Positions 1 through 8,842 of a stretch of 64,000 nt of DNA are shown piece by piece. The notes below the pieces were generated by a model. It did not search any database and was not told the origin of the DNA. It saw nothing but the letters and a program-made list of their open reading frames with translations. The position numbers were made by a program, and so were the translations under genes. Source of the DNA: Aliidongia dinghuensis. Lineage in GTDB: Bacteria; Pseudomonadota; Alphaproteobacteria; ATCC43930; CGMCC-115725. The stretch lies in assembly GCF_014643535.1 (NCBI RefSeq), contig NZ_BMJQ01000014.1, positions 149,299 through 213,298 of the forward strand, given 5' to 3'. Positions within the stretch are counted from its first letter, which is position 1, and each line of letters opens with the position of its first letter.

Positions 1-125
1 CAGATATTGGCGCCGGGCTGCGGCGGGCGCTGGCCGGTGACGATGATGTCCTCGTTGAGCGTGGCGGCCCGGCCGATGCCGGACATGGCGACAAGAAGGG
101 CGAGAAGCGGCAGGAAGCGTCGCAT
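1..125 (-). CDS. Secreted protein of unknown function, N-terminal part only
   Basis: An ATG at 125 on the minus strand opens a frame that runs off the left edge, giving about 41 residues. The first 20 residues form a signal peptide: basic MRRF, a Leu/Ala-rich core, and a cleavage-like GRA-A. The mature part begins TLNEDIIVTGQRPPQPGANI. This short stretch is not enough to name a family. It lies on the same strand as eipB, about 150 bases downstream of it, so it may be co-transcribed. The 148 bases between them hold no gene I can support. Confidence 0.6.
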   Translation of the reverse strand, partial: MRRFLPLLALLVAMSGIGRAATLNEDIIVTGQRPPQPGANI

Positions 126-273
126 CGGCACACCCGTTCCGTGGAGAGGGGAGAGGCGCTATCGTCTGAGTTGACGCGCCCACTGTGCCAAAATCGCCGC
201 CCACGCGCCAGGGCGCGCAACCTCGTCGCGACGAAAATTCAACGGATGGTTGGGCCGAAAGCCGCCCGGAATC

Positions 274-1101
274 TCAGCAGGCCGGCTTCGGCAGGGCCTG
301 GATTTCCTTGAGCTTTGCCTTGATGACGTAGTCGCCGTAGTCGATCGTCATCTCGCTCGAGACGCCATTGTCCATGAGGCGCATGCCGAGCTCGTAGTCC
401 GGGTTCTCGTCCTTGCTCGATTCCGGGAAGAATGCCATGCGCACGTTCCAGGACGGGCGATCGATCAGCGGCGACTTCACCTCGGTGCTGGCCGGGTTGG
501 CCTTGGCGTCCATCTTCGGGCCGACGACGGCACTGATATCGACCGCGCCGTCGACCGAGGAGCCGTCGAAGACGTCGGCCGAGATGTAGTGCTCGCCCTC
601 CTGCGCCTTGCGGATCAAGAGCAGCGTATGCGCAGTCGGGAACAGCGCGCCCGGCGGCAGATCGAACGTCTGGTCCTTGGGGTGCACAAACACGGCGGCA
701 CCACCCTTGGCGCCCTTCAGCGTCGCGTCGCCCTTGATGTCCTCGTCCGGCTGGCCGTTGCGGGTCCGGCGCTCGTTGAAGCGATAGGACTTGCCGTCCT
801 TGCTTTCCCAGGTGACGAAGTTCGAATTGATGTCGACCGGCTGGTCCTGCTCGTACTGCATCGAGAGCTTGTAGCGCTGCTCGATCGTCCAGCCGTCGCA
901 GCTCTCGCCCCATTGGTAGGCGAGCGAGCCTGTGGCGCCGACCACGCCGCTGTTGGGCTTGGCGCTCTCGAGCGTCATGTCGTAGAGCGCCCGGTGCGGC
1001 TGCACCTCGACCGGACGCGCCGGGGCCGCGACGGCGGCACCGCTGCCGAGGGCCGTGATCGCGGCCGTCAGGATCACCCGTCGCATCGTCCTGTTGCTCA
1101 T
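274..1101 (-). CDS. eipB: EipB-like periplasmic cell-envelope integrity protein (DUF1849)
   Basis: The product is about 275 residues with a signal peptide (residues 1-25, cleavage near AVA-A). The mature protein is beta-rich and matches the DUF1849/EipB family, which in Brucella is a periplasmic beta-spiral protein needed for envelope integrity. The family's conserved cysteine pair appears to be present: Cys68 in GESCDGW and the C-terminal Cys275 in KPAC, which could form the known disulfide. The ATG at 1101 was chosen because it opens directly into the signal peptide; sequence further upstream in frame is antisense to aspS. It follows aspS on the same strand at about 155 bases. Confidence 0.85.
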   Translation of the reverse strand: MSNRTMRRVILTAAITALGSGAAVAAPARPVEVQPHRALYDMTLESAKPNSGVVGATGSLAYQWGESCDGWTIEQRYKLSMQYEQDQPVDINSNFVTWESKDGKSYRFNERRTRNGQPDEDIKGDATLKGAKGGAAVFVHPKDQTFDLPPGALFPTAHTLLLIRKAQEGEHYISADVFDGSSVDGAVDISAVVGPKMDAKANPASTEVKSPLIDRPSWNVRMAFFPESSKDENPDYELGMRLMDNGVSSEMTIDYGDYVIKAKLKEIQALPKPAC

Positions 1102-1256
1102 GCTGCTCTGACGCTTTCCGCTCGCGGTCTCGTATCCTGTTACACTGGCAGCAGCGACGGCTCCGGCGCAATGACCGAAACCGCGCGGCTGCTTGCGGCA
1201 GCCCGCCGCATCGCGAAGCCGTATCCCCGAGAGAACGAGCTTCAGCCCTGCAAGGT

Positions 1257-3050
1257 TCAGCCTGGCTTGCCGCCCTTGACCGGCGGCAAGTTGAGCTGGA
1301 TGTGCAGCTCCTTGAGCCGGGCCGCCGGCACCGGCGCCGGTGCCTGCATCAGCAGATCCTGGGCCTGCTGGTTGAGCGGGAAGGCCATGACCTCGCGGAT
1401 GTTGGGCGTGTCGGCCAAGAGCATGACGATGCGGTCGATGCCCGGGGCCGAGCCGCCGTGCGGCGGGGCGCCGAACTTGAACGCGTTCAGCATGCCGCCG
1501 AAGCGCGCCTCGACCTCGGACGCGGGATAGCCCGCGATCTCGAACGCCTTGTACATGATGTCCGGGCGATGGTTGCGGATGGCACCCGACGACAGCTCGA
1601 TGCCGTTGCAGACGATGTCGTACTGGTAGGCGTTGATGGTGAGCGGGTCCTGGGTCTGAAGCGCCTCGAGCCCGCCCTGCGGCATCGAGAACGGGTTGTG
1701 GCTGAACTCGATCTGGCCCGTGTCCTCGTTGAGCTCGTACATCGGGAAGTCGACGACCCAGCAGAACTTGAAGATGCCGGTCTCGCAGATGCCGAGCTCC
1801 TGGCCGATCTTCATGCGCGCGGCCCCGGCAAGCTTGGTCGCCGGCCCCTTGGCGTCCGACACGAAGAACACGCTGTCGCCGTCCCCGGCGCCGGTGATCT
1901 CCTTGAGGTTGGCCAACCGCGCCTCGTCCAGGAACTTCGCGATCGGGCCCTTGGCGGTGCCTTCGGCGAAGGTCACGTAGCCCAGGCCCTTCGCACCCTG
2001 CTCCTGCGCCCAGCCGTTGAGCTTGTCGAAGAAGCTCCGGGGCTTGTCGGCCGCCTGAGGCGCGCGGATGCCGCGCACGACATGGCCCTTCTCGATGGCG
2101 CCCGCAAACACGGCGAAATCGGAGCCGCGGAACACGTCGGCGACGTCGGTGATGACGAGCGGGTTGCGCAGATCCGGCTTGTCCGAGCCGTACTTCATCA
2201 GCGCATCGGCATAGGCGATGCGCGGGAACGGCCAGGGCGTCACGGCCCGGCCGTTGGCGAATTCCTGGAACACGCCGCCCAGGACCGGCTCGATCGCCGC
2301 GAACACGTCCTCCTGGGTCACGAACGACATCTCGAAATCGAGCTGGTAGAACTCGCCCGGCGAGCGGTCGGCGCGCGCATCCTCGTCGCGGAAGCAGGGT
2401 GCGATCTGGAAATAGCGATCGAAGCCCGCGACCATCAGCAGCTGCTTGAACTGCTGCGGCGCCTGGGGCAGCGCATAGAATTGACCCGGATGGAGCCGGC
2501 TCGGCACCAGGAAGTCGCGCGCCCCCTCCGGCGAGGACGAGGTCAGGATCGGCGTCTGGAACTCGGTGAAGCCCTGCTCGATCATGCGGCGACGGATCGA
2601 TGAGATGACGCGCGAGCGCAGCAGGATGTTCGCGTGCATCGCCTCGCGCCGCAGGTCGAGGAAACGGTACTTGAGCCGCGTCTCCTCCGGATAGTCGGCG
2701 TCGGTGTTGACCGGGAACGGCAGCGGCTCGGCATCGGTCTGCAGCAGGTATTCGGTGATCTGCACCTCGATCTCGCCGGTCGCGAGGCCCGGATTGACCG
2801 TCTCGGCCGCGCGCGCCACGACCTTGCCGGTCACCGTGATGACGCTTTCGAGCTTTGCCGCGTTGATCGCCGCGAACACCGGGCTGCCGCTGTCGACCAC
2901 GACCTGGGTGATGCCGTAATTGTCGCGCAGGTCGACGAACAGCAGTTGGCCATGGTCGCGCTTGCGATGGACCCATCCGCTGAGCCGCACGGTCGTGCCG
3001 GCGTGGCTCAGCTTCAACTCACCGCAGGTATGGGTCCGGTAGGCGTGCAT
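1257..3050 (-). CDS. aspS: Aspartyl-tRNA synthetase
   Basis: The 597-residue product has the full length of a bacterial-type class II AspRS. An N-terminal OB-fold anticodon-binding domain comes first, then the catalytic core with motif 2 (FRDED near residue 220), the bacterial GAD insertion, and motif 3 near the C-terminus (GIDRIVMLL). It charges tRNA-Asp in the cytoplasm. Many alphaproteobacterial AspRSs are non-discriminating and also make Asp-tRNA-Asn; I cannot decide that from this sequence alone. The start at 3050 gives the standard MHAYRTHTCGEL beginning; an upstream in-frame start at 3170 would add a non-homologous arginine-rich tail. Two small hairpins lie in the leader at 3075-3126. 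Confidence 0.97.
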   Translation of the reverse strand: MHAYRTHTCGELKLSHAGTTVRLSGWVHRKRDHGQLLFVDLRDNYGITQVVVDSGSPVFAAINAAKLESVITVTGKVVARAAETVNPGLATGEIEVQITEYLLQTDAEPLPFPVNTDADYPEETRLKYRFLDLRREAMHANILLRSRVISSIRRRMIEQGFTEFQTPILTSSSPEGARDFLVPSRLHPGQFYALPQAPQQFKQLLMVAGFDRYFQIAPCFRDEDARADRSPGEFYQLDFEMSFVTQEDVFAAIEPVLGGVFQEFANGRAVTPWPFPRIAYADALMKYGSDKPDLRNPLVITDVADVFRGSDFAVFAGAIEKGHVVRGIRAPQAADKPRSFFDKLNGWAQEQGAKGLGYVTFAEGTAKGPIAKFLDEARLANLKEITGAGDGDSVFFVSDAKGPATKLAGAARMKIGQELGICETGIFKFCWVVDFPMYELNEDTGQIEFSHNPFSMPQGGLEALQTQDPLTINAYQYDIVCNGIELSSGAIRNHRPDIMYKAFEIAGYPASEVEARFGGMLNAFKFGAPPHGGSAPGIDRIVMLLADTPNIREVMAFPLNQQAQDLLMQAPAPVPAARLKELHIQLNLPPVKGGKPG

Positions 3051-3240
3051 GGATCGGGGCCTTCTGATAGCGGCAGCCGCGCAAGGCGGCTCGAAATGGA
3101 CTGTAAGCGGCCGGTGCTGCACCGGCTTCTCGAAGCGGCGTAGAGCACCCTGCCGTCCCCGGTTTGTCAAGCGGCGGGCGGGCCGGCATGTGTTGGGCCA
3201 TGTGCTGGCCGCAAGGCCGCCCGTCTGTTATCTCGATCGG

Positions 3241-4176
3241 ATGCCGGCCCCAGCTTCGCCCGTCCTTGGTCATTGCCGCAATTGCGGCCATCCGCGCGCC
3301 GACCGCTTCTGCGCCCGCTGCGGCCAGGACAGCCGCGACCATAGCCGTGAGCTCGGCGACCTTTTGCGCGATTTCGTCGAGCATGTGCTGGCCTTCGACC
3401 TCAAGTCGGCACGCAGCTTCTGGACGCTGGTCGCGAAACCCGGGCAATTGACGCTCGACTGGGCGGAAGGCCGCCGCATCCAGTGGGTCTCGCCGTTCCG
3501 GCTCTATCTGGGCGCAAGCTTCCTCTTCTATGTGGCGCTCTGGCTGAGCGGGCTCGCCCTCCTGCAGATCCAGGCGACGCCCATGACGCTGGACGCGCTC
3601 AACGCGGCAGGCATCCCGCCGCATGCCGACGGCACGCCGGTCTATCAGTTCGAGCCGGCGATGCTGGTGCCACCGGTGCCACCGCTCGAAGTCCCGCCCC
3701 TTACCAGCCAGCGGCTGCAGAGCTACGCCGACGAGGCGGGCATGCCCAAGCTCGCCGCCATCGTCCAGAAGATCCTGGCCAATCCGGCACAGCTCAACGA
3801 AGCGGCCGACGTCTGGATGCCGCGCATCCTATTCGCGCTGGTGCCGCTCTGCGCCTGCCTGTTCGCGCTGTTCCGCGCCCGCCGGCCGCTCCTGTTCCTG
3901 GACCATCTGACGTTTGCACTGCATCTGCAGGGCTTCATCTTCCTGCTCGCGGTCGCGATGATGCCGGTCTGGTACCGGACGGACCACTTGGCCGCCTCGA
4001 TCATCCCGGGTCTCGTCATCCTCGCCTACGGTACACTCGCCCACCGCCGGGCCTACGGCAACGCCCTCTGGCTCTCGGCGCTCAAAGTGCTGGTCGTGCT
4101 GGCGATCTATCTGACGCTCCTGCTCGCAGGCCTGTTCATCGTCGCCGTTGCCGCGCTGTCCCTCAGCTTCGTCTGA
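3241..4176 (+). CDS. DUF3667-family zinc-ribbon membrane protein
   Basis: The product is about 311 residues. A four-cysteine zinc ribbon sits at the N-terminus (CRNCG and CARCG, Cys12, 15, 24 and 27), followed by a soluble stretch and several hydrophobic segments: about residues 90-110, and at least three more in the C-terminal third. This layout matches DUF3667 proteins, whose function is unknown. The ATG at 3241 starts just before the zinc ribbon; the upstream in-frame ATG at 3049 would overlap the aspS start. It is divergent from aspS, with about 190 bases between them, and is followed by bfd. Confidence 0.75.
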   Translation: MPAPASPVLGHCRNCGHPRADRFCARCGQDSRDHSRELGDLLRDFVEHVLAFDLKSARSFWTLVAKPGQLTLDWAEGRRIQWVSPFRLYLGASFLFYVALWLSGLALLQIQATPMTLDALNAAGIPPHADGTPVYQFEPAMLVPPVPPLEVPPLTSQRLQSYADEAGMPKLAAIVQKILANPAQLNEAADVWMPRILFALVPLCACLFALFRARRPLLFLDHLTFALHLQGFIFLLAVAMMPVWYRTDHLAASIIPGLVILAYGTLAHRRAYGNALWLSALKVLVVLAIYLTLLLAGLFIVAVAALSLSFV

Positions 4177-4205
4177 TCGGCGCTGCAAAAAACGTCATTG
4201 CGACG

Positions 4206-4224
4206 CATTATCATTATCCATTAC
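4206..4224 (-). promoter_or_regulatory. Fur-box-like hexamer array before bfd
   Basis: Three near-identical hexamers occur here on the plus strand: CATTAT, CATTAT, a single C, then CATTAC. Read on the minus strand, 4218-4207 is GATAATGATAAT, identical to the first 12 bases of the classic 19-base Fur consensus. It is 40 bases before the bfd start codon, where a repressor would block transcription. Fur control of bfd is known in enterobacteria. In this lineage Fur, Mur or Irr could be the partner, which is inference. Confidence 0.55.
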
Positions 4225-4263
4225 AAGATCGATCGTTTGCTGCCGCATCGAGGCCTCGCCCGC

Positions 4264-4455
4264 ATGTACGTCTGCCTGTGCAATGCCTTCACCGACCGTC
4301 AGGTCCGTGCCGTCTGTCCCGCCGCCGGCAGTTCGGCCGCGGCCGTCTATTGCGCGCTCGGCGTCCGTCCGAAATGCGGCAAGTGCGTGCCGACCGTGCG
4401 CGAAATCCTGGACGAGGTCGCGAACAGCGACGTGCCGGCCGCCGTACCGGCCTGA
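4264..4455 (+). CDS. bfd: Bacterioferritin-associated ferredoxin
   Basis: The 63-residue product has the four [2Fe-2S] ligands at the spacing of E. coli Bfd: Cys4 and Cys6 in MYVCLCNAF, and Cys38 and Cys41 in PKCGKC. Bfd docks on bacterioferritin and passes electrons to its heme to release stored iron. The start at 4264 places the cysteines correctly; the upstream TTG at 4198 would translate through the Fur-like array. The bacterioferritin gene follows 79 bases downstream, so the two probably work together and may be co-transcribed. Confidence 0.93.
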   Translation: MYVCLCNAFTDRQVRAVCPAAGSSAAAVYCALGVRPKCGKCVPTVREILDEVANSDVPAAVPA

Positions 4456-4534
4456 AGAGGCCCCTGCAGTTGACGGCTTGGCGGCACCACCCTAGCGTGG
4501 ATTGCGTCACAACCAGCCTCGGAAAGGAGCGGCC

Positions 4535-5011
4535 ATGCGCGGCGATCCCCAAGTCCTGCAGCACCTGAATGCGATCCTGCGCAACGAGCTGACCGCGATC
4601 AATCAGTACTTCCTGCATGCGCGCATGCTGCAGAACTGGGGCGTCTCGAAACTCGGCAAGTACGAGTACAAGGAATCGATCGACGAGATGAAGCACGCCG
4701 ATCGCCTGATCGAGCGTATCTTGTTCCTCGACGGCCTGCCTAACCTGCAGGACCTCGACAAGCTGCTGATCGGCGAGAACATCGAGGAGATCCTGGCCTG
4801 CGACCTCAAGCTCGAGGAGCGCGCGATCCCGATGCTGCGCGAGGCGATCGTCCATTGCGAGAGCGTGCGCGATTTCGTGAGCCGCGACCTTCTGAGCGAA
4901 ATCCTCGAGGAAGAAGAAGAGCATGTCGACTTCATCGAGGAGCAGCAGGAGCTCATCAAGCTGATGGGCGTCCAGAACTACGCCCAGCTGCAGAGCGACG
5001 CGGCGGAGTAA
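4535..5011 (+). CDS. bfr: Bacterioferritin (heme-binding iron storage)
   Basis: The 158-residue product aligns along its length with E. coli Bfr. The ferroxidase residues Glu18, Glu51 and His54 and the heme-ligand Met52 (IDEMKHAD) are visible at the same numbers, as is the C-terminal acidic helix with EEEEEHVDF. The protein forms a 24-subunit shell that oxidises and stores iron in the cytoplasm. A strong ribosome-binding site (GGAAAGGAG, 4521-4529) precedes the ATG at 4535. It follows bfd on the same strand. It ends just before an intergenic palindromic repeat, which may act as its transcription end. Confidence 0.96.
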   Translation: MRGDPQVLQHLNAILRNELTAINQYFLHARMLQNWGVSKLGKYEYKESIDEMKHADRLIERILFLDGLPNLQDLDKLLIGENIEEILACDLKLEERAIPMLREAIVHCESVRDFVSRDLLSEILEEEEEHVDFIEEQQELIKLMGVQNYAQLQSDAAE

Positions 5012-5019
5012 GAGCCTAT

Positions 5020-5160
5020 CCCTCGCCCGCGCAAGCGAGAGAGGGTGCCCGAGCGACAGCGAGGCGGGCGAGGGTGTCGCAGCCGATCGGTACCGACCGC
5101 CCTCACCCTTCCCGGCCTGCGGCCGAGCCCCCTTCCCTCTCCCGTTAGCACGGGCGAGGG
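5020..5160. repeat. Intergenic palindromic repeat unit
   Basis: The space between bfr and rnd is filled by nested inverted repeats. An exact 11-base stem pairs 5020-5030 (CCCTCGCCCGC) with 5064-5074, and a second stem pairs 5135-5144 (CCCTCTCCCG) with 5151-5160 with one mismatch. The CCCTCTCCC/GGGAGAGGG style, with a GAGAACC-like tail just after, is typical of dispersed palindromic intergenic repeats in alphaproteobacteria. I saw no second copy in this window. Confidence 0.6.
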
Positions 5161-5226
5161 AGAGAACCAGCCGCTACGGCACCCATCCAACTTCCCGCCG
5201 GGCGCGGTCCCGTGTATAGCAATCCC

Positions 5227-6390
5227 ATGAACCTGATCACCACGCCGGGCGAGCTCGAGGCATTCTGCGCCCGGCAAGCCACCGCCGACTTCATCACCGT
5301 CGACACCGAGTTCCTGCGCGACAAGACCTACTGGCCGCAATTGTGCCTGGTCCAGGTCGCCGGCCCCGACGAGGCGGCCGCGATCGACGCGCTGGCGCCG
5401 GACATGGACCTGAAGCCGCTCCTGGACCTGCTCGCGAATCCGGCGGTGCTGAAAGTGTTCCACGCGGCACGCCAGGACATCGAGATCTTCGTCAACCTGA
5501 CCGGCGCGGTGCCGACGCCGCTGTTCGACACCCAGGTCGCGGGCATGGTCTGCGGCTACGGCGACGCGGTCAGCTACGAGACGCTCGCGACCAAGCTCGC
5601 CAGCGCCAAGATCGACAAGTCGTCGCGCTTCACCGACTGGGCACACCGGCCGCTGACCGAACGGCAGCTCACCTACGCGCTCGCCGACGTGACATACCTC
5701 AGGACCGTCTACGAGAAGCTCAAGGCCAAGATCGACAAGTCCGGCCGCCTGGAGTGGCTCGCCGACGAGCTGGCGCTCCTGACCGACCCCGCGACCTACA
5801 GGATCGATCCGGCGGACGCCTGGAAGCGCTTGAAGACCCGCGGCGGCAACAAGAAGTTCCTGGCCATCCTGAAGGAACTTGCGGCCTGGCGCGAACAGGC
5901 GGCGCAGAGCCGTGACATTCCGCGCGGCCGCATCCTGCGCGACGAGTCCCTGCTCGAGATCGCAGCGCACGCGCCGGCCTCGATCGACGATCTGGCGCGC
6001 ATCCGCGGCCTCGGCCGGTCGGTGGCCGAGGGCAAGCTCGGCACCGAGATGCTGGCCTGCGTCGAGCGCGGCCTCGCATCGCCGGATACCCATGCGCCGG
6101 AGCTGCCGGCCCGGACGGATCTGCCGCCGGGCCTGGGCCCGCTCGTCGACCTGCTGCGCGTGCTGCTGAAGCTGCGGTGCGAGGAACATGACGTGGCGCA
6201 GAAGCTGGTCGCCAACGGCGCCGAGCTCGAGATGATCGCCGCCGACGACCATGCCGACGTGCCGTCGCTCGCCGGCTGGCGGCTCGAGCTGTTCGGCCGC
6301 GACGCGCTCGCCTTGAAGCACGGCAAGCTCGCGCTCACCGCGCACGGCAAGCGCATCAAGGTCGTCGATCTGGCGACGCCCGCCGAGTAA
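5227..6390 (+). CDS. rnd: Ribonuclease D
   Basis: The product is 387 residues. It has a DEDD-type 3'-5' exonuclease domain (DTE at residues 26-28, then FHAARQDIEIF, and YALADVTYL with the last Asp) followed by an HRDC nucleic-acid-binding domain in the C-terminal half (SLLEIAAHAP, IRGLGRS). RNase D trims tRNA and other stable RNA 3' ends. The ATG at 5227 begins the usual MNLITTPGEL; a GTG at 5212 would add five residues. The aspS-rnd neighbourhood is common in alphaproteobacteria. It ends 23 bases from the convergent M48 protease gene. Confidence 0.94.
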   Translation: MNLITTPGELEAFCARQATADFITVDTEFLRDKTYWPQLCLVQVAGPDEAAAIDALAPDMDLKPLLDLLANPAVLKVFHAARQDIEIFVNLTGAVPTPLFDTQVAGMVCGYGDAVSYETLATKLASAKIDKSSRFTDWAHRPLTERQLTYALADVTYLRTVYEKLKAKIDKSGRLEWLADELALLTDPATYRIDPADAWKRLKTRGGNKKFLAILKELAAWREQAAQSRDIPRGRILRDESLLEIAAHAPASIDDLARIRGLGRSVAEGKLGTEMLACVERGLASPDTHAPELPARTDLPPGLGPLVDLLRVLLKLRCEEHDVAQKLVANGAELEMIAADDHADVPSLAGWRLELFGRDALALKHGKLALTAHGKRIKVVDLATPAE

Positions 6391-6413
6391 TTCAGCCAGG
6401 ATAACGGCCCGGC

Positions 6414-7520
6414 CTACGGATCGATCGGCCCGAGTTCGTCACAGATCCCGAGGAACGCCTTCCAGTCCTCGTTGCTCATGGCGGCGTCACCGGGCCGGCC
6501 CTCGCGCTCGACGCGGGCCTGCCGGTCGCCCGGGTCGGGGTGCGTGCTGAGCAGCGACGGCACGAGGACACCCGACGCCGCCTGCTCGCGGGCGATCCGG
6601 CCGTAGAAGCGGCCGAGCGGCATGGCGTCGATACCGGCCGTCGCGAGCGCACGCAGGGCAAACCCGTCGGCCGCACGCTCCGCCTCGCGCGAATAGGCGT
6701 TGCGGGTCAGCATCAAGGTGGCGATGCCGGCCGATGATCCGCCGAAGATGTCGCCCATGGCGATGCCGACCAGGAGACCCATCCCGGCGTTGCGCACGAG
6801 CGCCTCCGTCGGGTCGTGATGGGCGATATGGCCCATCTCGTGGCCCAGGATGCCGGCGACGGCAGGTGCGTTCTCGGCACGGTTGATTACACCGGATAAG
6901 AGCAGGATGCGCTCGCCCGGCAGGGCAAAGGCATTGATGACCCGGCTGTCGAGCACGACGACCCGCGGCGTCTCCGGCAAGCCGCCCGCCTGGGCGAGCC
7001 GCGCCGTCAGGCGGTCGAGTGCCGCCAGGCCCGCGGGTGCCATGCACCGCCGCACCGGCTTGCCCGACAGCCCCAGCATCGACGCGAAGCCCCGCTCGCT
7101 GCTCTCGCCCAGCTGCCGATCGATCCCGCGCGGCAGAACAAGGGCGGCCTGATGGGCAAACATCGGCAGCAGCACGAAGAGTGTCGCACCCAGGCCGACG
7201 ATCGCGAGCACGCACCAGAGCGCCACGCGCACCCCGGACCAGCGGCTCCGGGGCCGGCGACGCAGGTTCGGGCAATGCGGTGCTAGATAGTCCCGGGCCT
7301 CGGCACCGAGCTGGAGCCGGGCGCCTTCGATCCCCTCGACGCCGAGCCGAGCGCCGCTCGCCGTCCGCTCGATCGTGCGGATCTGGGCCAATGGCCATGG
7401 ATCGGGGCCCCTTGCCTCCGCCGCCTCCGGCTCGAAGCGGAGCAGCCCGGCGTCCGGGTCGACGACGAGACGGACCTCGTGCGCGGCGCTCGTCCGACCG
7501 TCGAAAAGTCGCCCGCGCAA
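6414..7520 (-). CDS. M48-family membrane-anchored zinc metallopeptidase
   Basis: The product is about 368 residues. An N-terminal soluble segment of about 110 residues resembles the domain often found ahead of M48 peptidases. A single transmembrane helix (VALWCVLAIVGLGATLFVLL) is followed by the catalytic domain with the zinc motif HEMGH at about residues 227-231 and the downstream zinc-ligand region EAERAADGFAL. M48 enzymes degrade envelope or outer-membrane assembly substrates. No ATG fits the start; a TTG at 7520, just past the end of the preceding gene, is my choice. An ATG at 7601 would overlap the DUF898 gene by 74 bases. It forms a tight pair with that gene. Confidence 0.8.
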   Translation of the reverse strand: MRGRLFDGRTSAAHEVRLVVDPDAGLLRFEPEAAEARGPDPWPLAQIRTIERTASGARLGVEGIEGARLQLGAEARDYLAPHCPNLRRRPRSRWSGVRVALWCVLAIVGLGATLFVLLPMFAHQAALVLPRGIDRQLGESSERGFASMLGLSGKPVRRCMAPAGLAALDRLTARLAQAGGLPETPRVVVLDSRVINAFALPGERILLLSGVINRAENAPAVAGILGHEMGHIAHHDPTEALVRNAGMGLLVGIAMGDIFGGSSAGIATLMLTRNAYSREAERAADGFALRALATAGIDAMPLGRFYGRIAREQAASGVLVPSLLSTHPDPGDRQARVEREGRPGDAAMSNEDWKAFLGICDELGPIDP

Positions 7521-7527
7521 GGCCGCG

Positions 7528-8754
7528 TCAGAAGGCGCCGATGTCGAAGGCGTCGGCCATGCCCTCGCCGGCGCTGGGGATGGGTGCCGTCGACTGGCCA
7601 ATCCGGTCGAGCCGGTCGACGTTGGTCAGCGACATGGTATCGCACAGGCGCCGAACAATGCTGCGATCGACCCAGAGGATGCGCAGGACCCCGATGAACA
7701 GGCTGCCGATCAGGACGATGACAATCGCCGGGATCACCGAGGCGAACGACGGCATGGCCGCGGCCCCGGCGGCATGCGCGCCGCCCCCGCCGGTCAGCCA
7801 GATAATCAGGCCTGCGAAAAGGCCGAAACCAAAGAGCACGAGCATGGCCACGATCAGGAAGCCGAAGATGGTCAGCACGATGCCGCCGATCGACAGCGCC
7901 GAGCCCAGCTGGACCTCGCCGAACCGCGTATGGCGCGCGGTATAGCGCAGCTCGATCAGCAGATAGATCAGGAAGCCGACGGCAGCGCCGACATAACCGA
8001 GCACGACGAGCCATATTCCGCGCGGCACCACGCCCGGGCCGAATTTGCCGATCTGGTCGATATTGAGCGCGAGGAACACGCCGAACGCCCCGTAGAGCAG
8101 CACGAACGGCGCTATCCACGGAAGGACCAGATGGTGGCCACGGCCGTCGAACCGCGCCTCGAGATCGCCGAGCGCCGTGCGGTCCATCAGATAGCGGGTC
8201 GTGGCGATGCGGGCCCAGGGGACGGCGATGCCGAGCGTGATCACCGACAGCAGCGTCCATTTGAACACCAGCAGCAGATATTCCCAGCTCGACCCGCCCT
8301 GGCTCGCCCTCACCCCGCGCCAGAGCGTGCGCGACAGGCGATAGCGGCGCGCGCGGAAGGTCACGATCTGGATCAGCATCAGGAACAGGAAGGCCTCGAC
8401 CAGGCGCAGCAAGCCGCCGGTCAGCGGATTGCTCGCCGCCAAGAGCGCGGTCAGCCCGTAGACGAGGCCGAACGGCAGCATGATGCCGAGGAACATGAGG
8501 AAGCCCACGAACAGCTCGAGCCCGGTACCGGTATATTCGAGCGGGTCGCCGGCGATGACGATCGAGCCCCACCAATAGCGCCTGAGCGCCGCGCGCGCCC
8601 AGAATCGGTAGATACCGACGGTGAGAAAGGTCAGGACGGCGTTCTTGACCAGCAGGCCGAACAGGCCGCCGCGATCGACGAAGCGGACGGGGCCAGCGGG
8701 TGGGATCGTCCCGGAGAGCGGCACGGCGAGCGGCGCATCGGCGACAGGCGTCAT
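7528..8754 (-). CDS. DUF898 (YjgN-like) polytopic membrane protein
   Basis: The product is about 408 residues with at least six hydrophobic segments. It carries the family's repeated pattern in which a YRFWARAALRRYWW-type motif follows a helix, near residue 50, with related motifs later (AVPWARIATTRYLMD). Function is unknown. The ATG at 8754 begins a Pro/Ala-rich lead before the first motif; the longer frame to 8934 reads arginine-rich antisense. Its stop is 7 bases before the proposed start of the M48 gene, so the two are likely translated from one message. DUF898-M48 pairing is a recurring arrangement in proteobacteria as far as I recall. Confidence 0.8.
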   Translation of the reverse strand: MTPVADAPLAVPLSGTIPPAGPVRFVDRGGLFGLLVKNAVLTFLTVGIYRFWARAALRRYWWGSIVIAGDPLEYTGTGLELFVGFLMFLGIMLPFGLVYGLTALLAASNPLTGGLLRLVEAFLFLMLIQIVTFRARRYRLSRTLWRGVRASQGGSSWEYLLLVFKWTLLSVITLGIAVPWARIATTRYLMDRTALGDLEARFDGRGHHLVLPWIAPFVLLYGAFGVFLALNIDQIGKFGPGVVPRGIWLVVLGYVGAAVGFLIYLLIELRYTARHTRFGEVQLGSALSIGGIVLTIFGFLIVAMLVLFGFGLFAGLIIWLTGGGGAHAAGAAAMPSFASVIPAIVIVLIGSLFIGVLRILWVDRSIVRRLCDTMSLTNVDRLDRIGQSTAPIPSAGEGMADAFDIGAF

Positions 8755-8842
8755 GAGGGAGCTACTCCGACTCCGCGCCAGCCCTTCGGCGCCGTCTCTG
8801 GATACCATTCCCGCGAGACGTGCGTCCAGAAAGTTCCTCGCC

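Noticed and set aside
7521..7601. ATG start at 7601 for the M48 peptidase
   Set aside because: It would overlap the DUF898 gene by 74 bases and add residues that only reflect the other frame.
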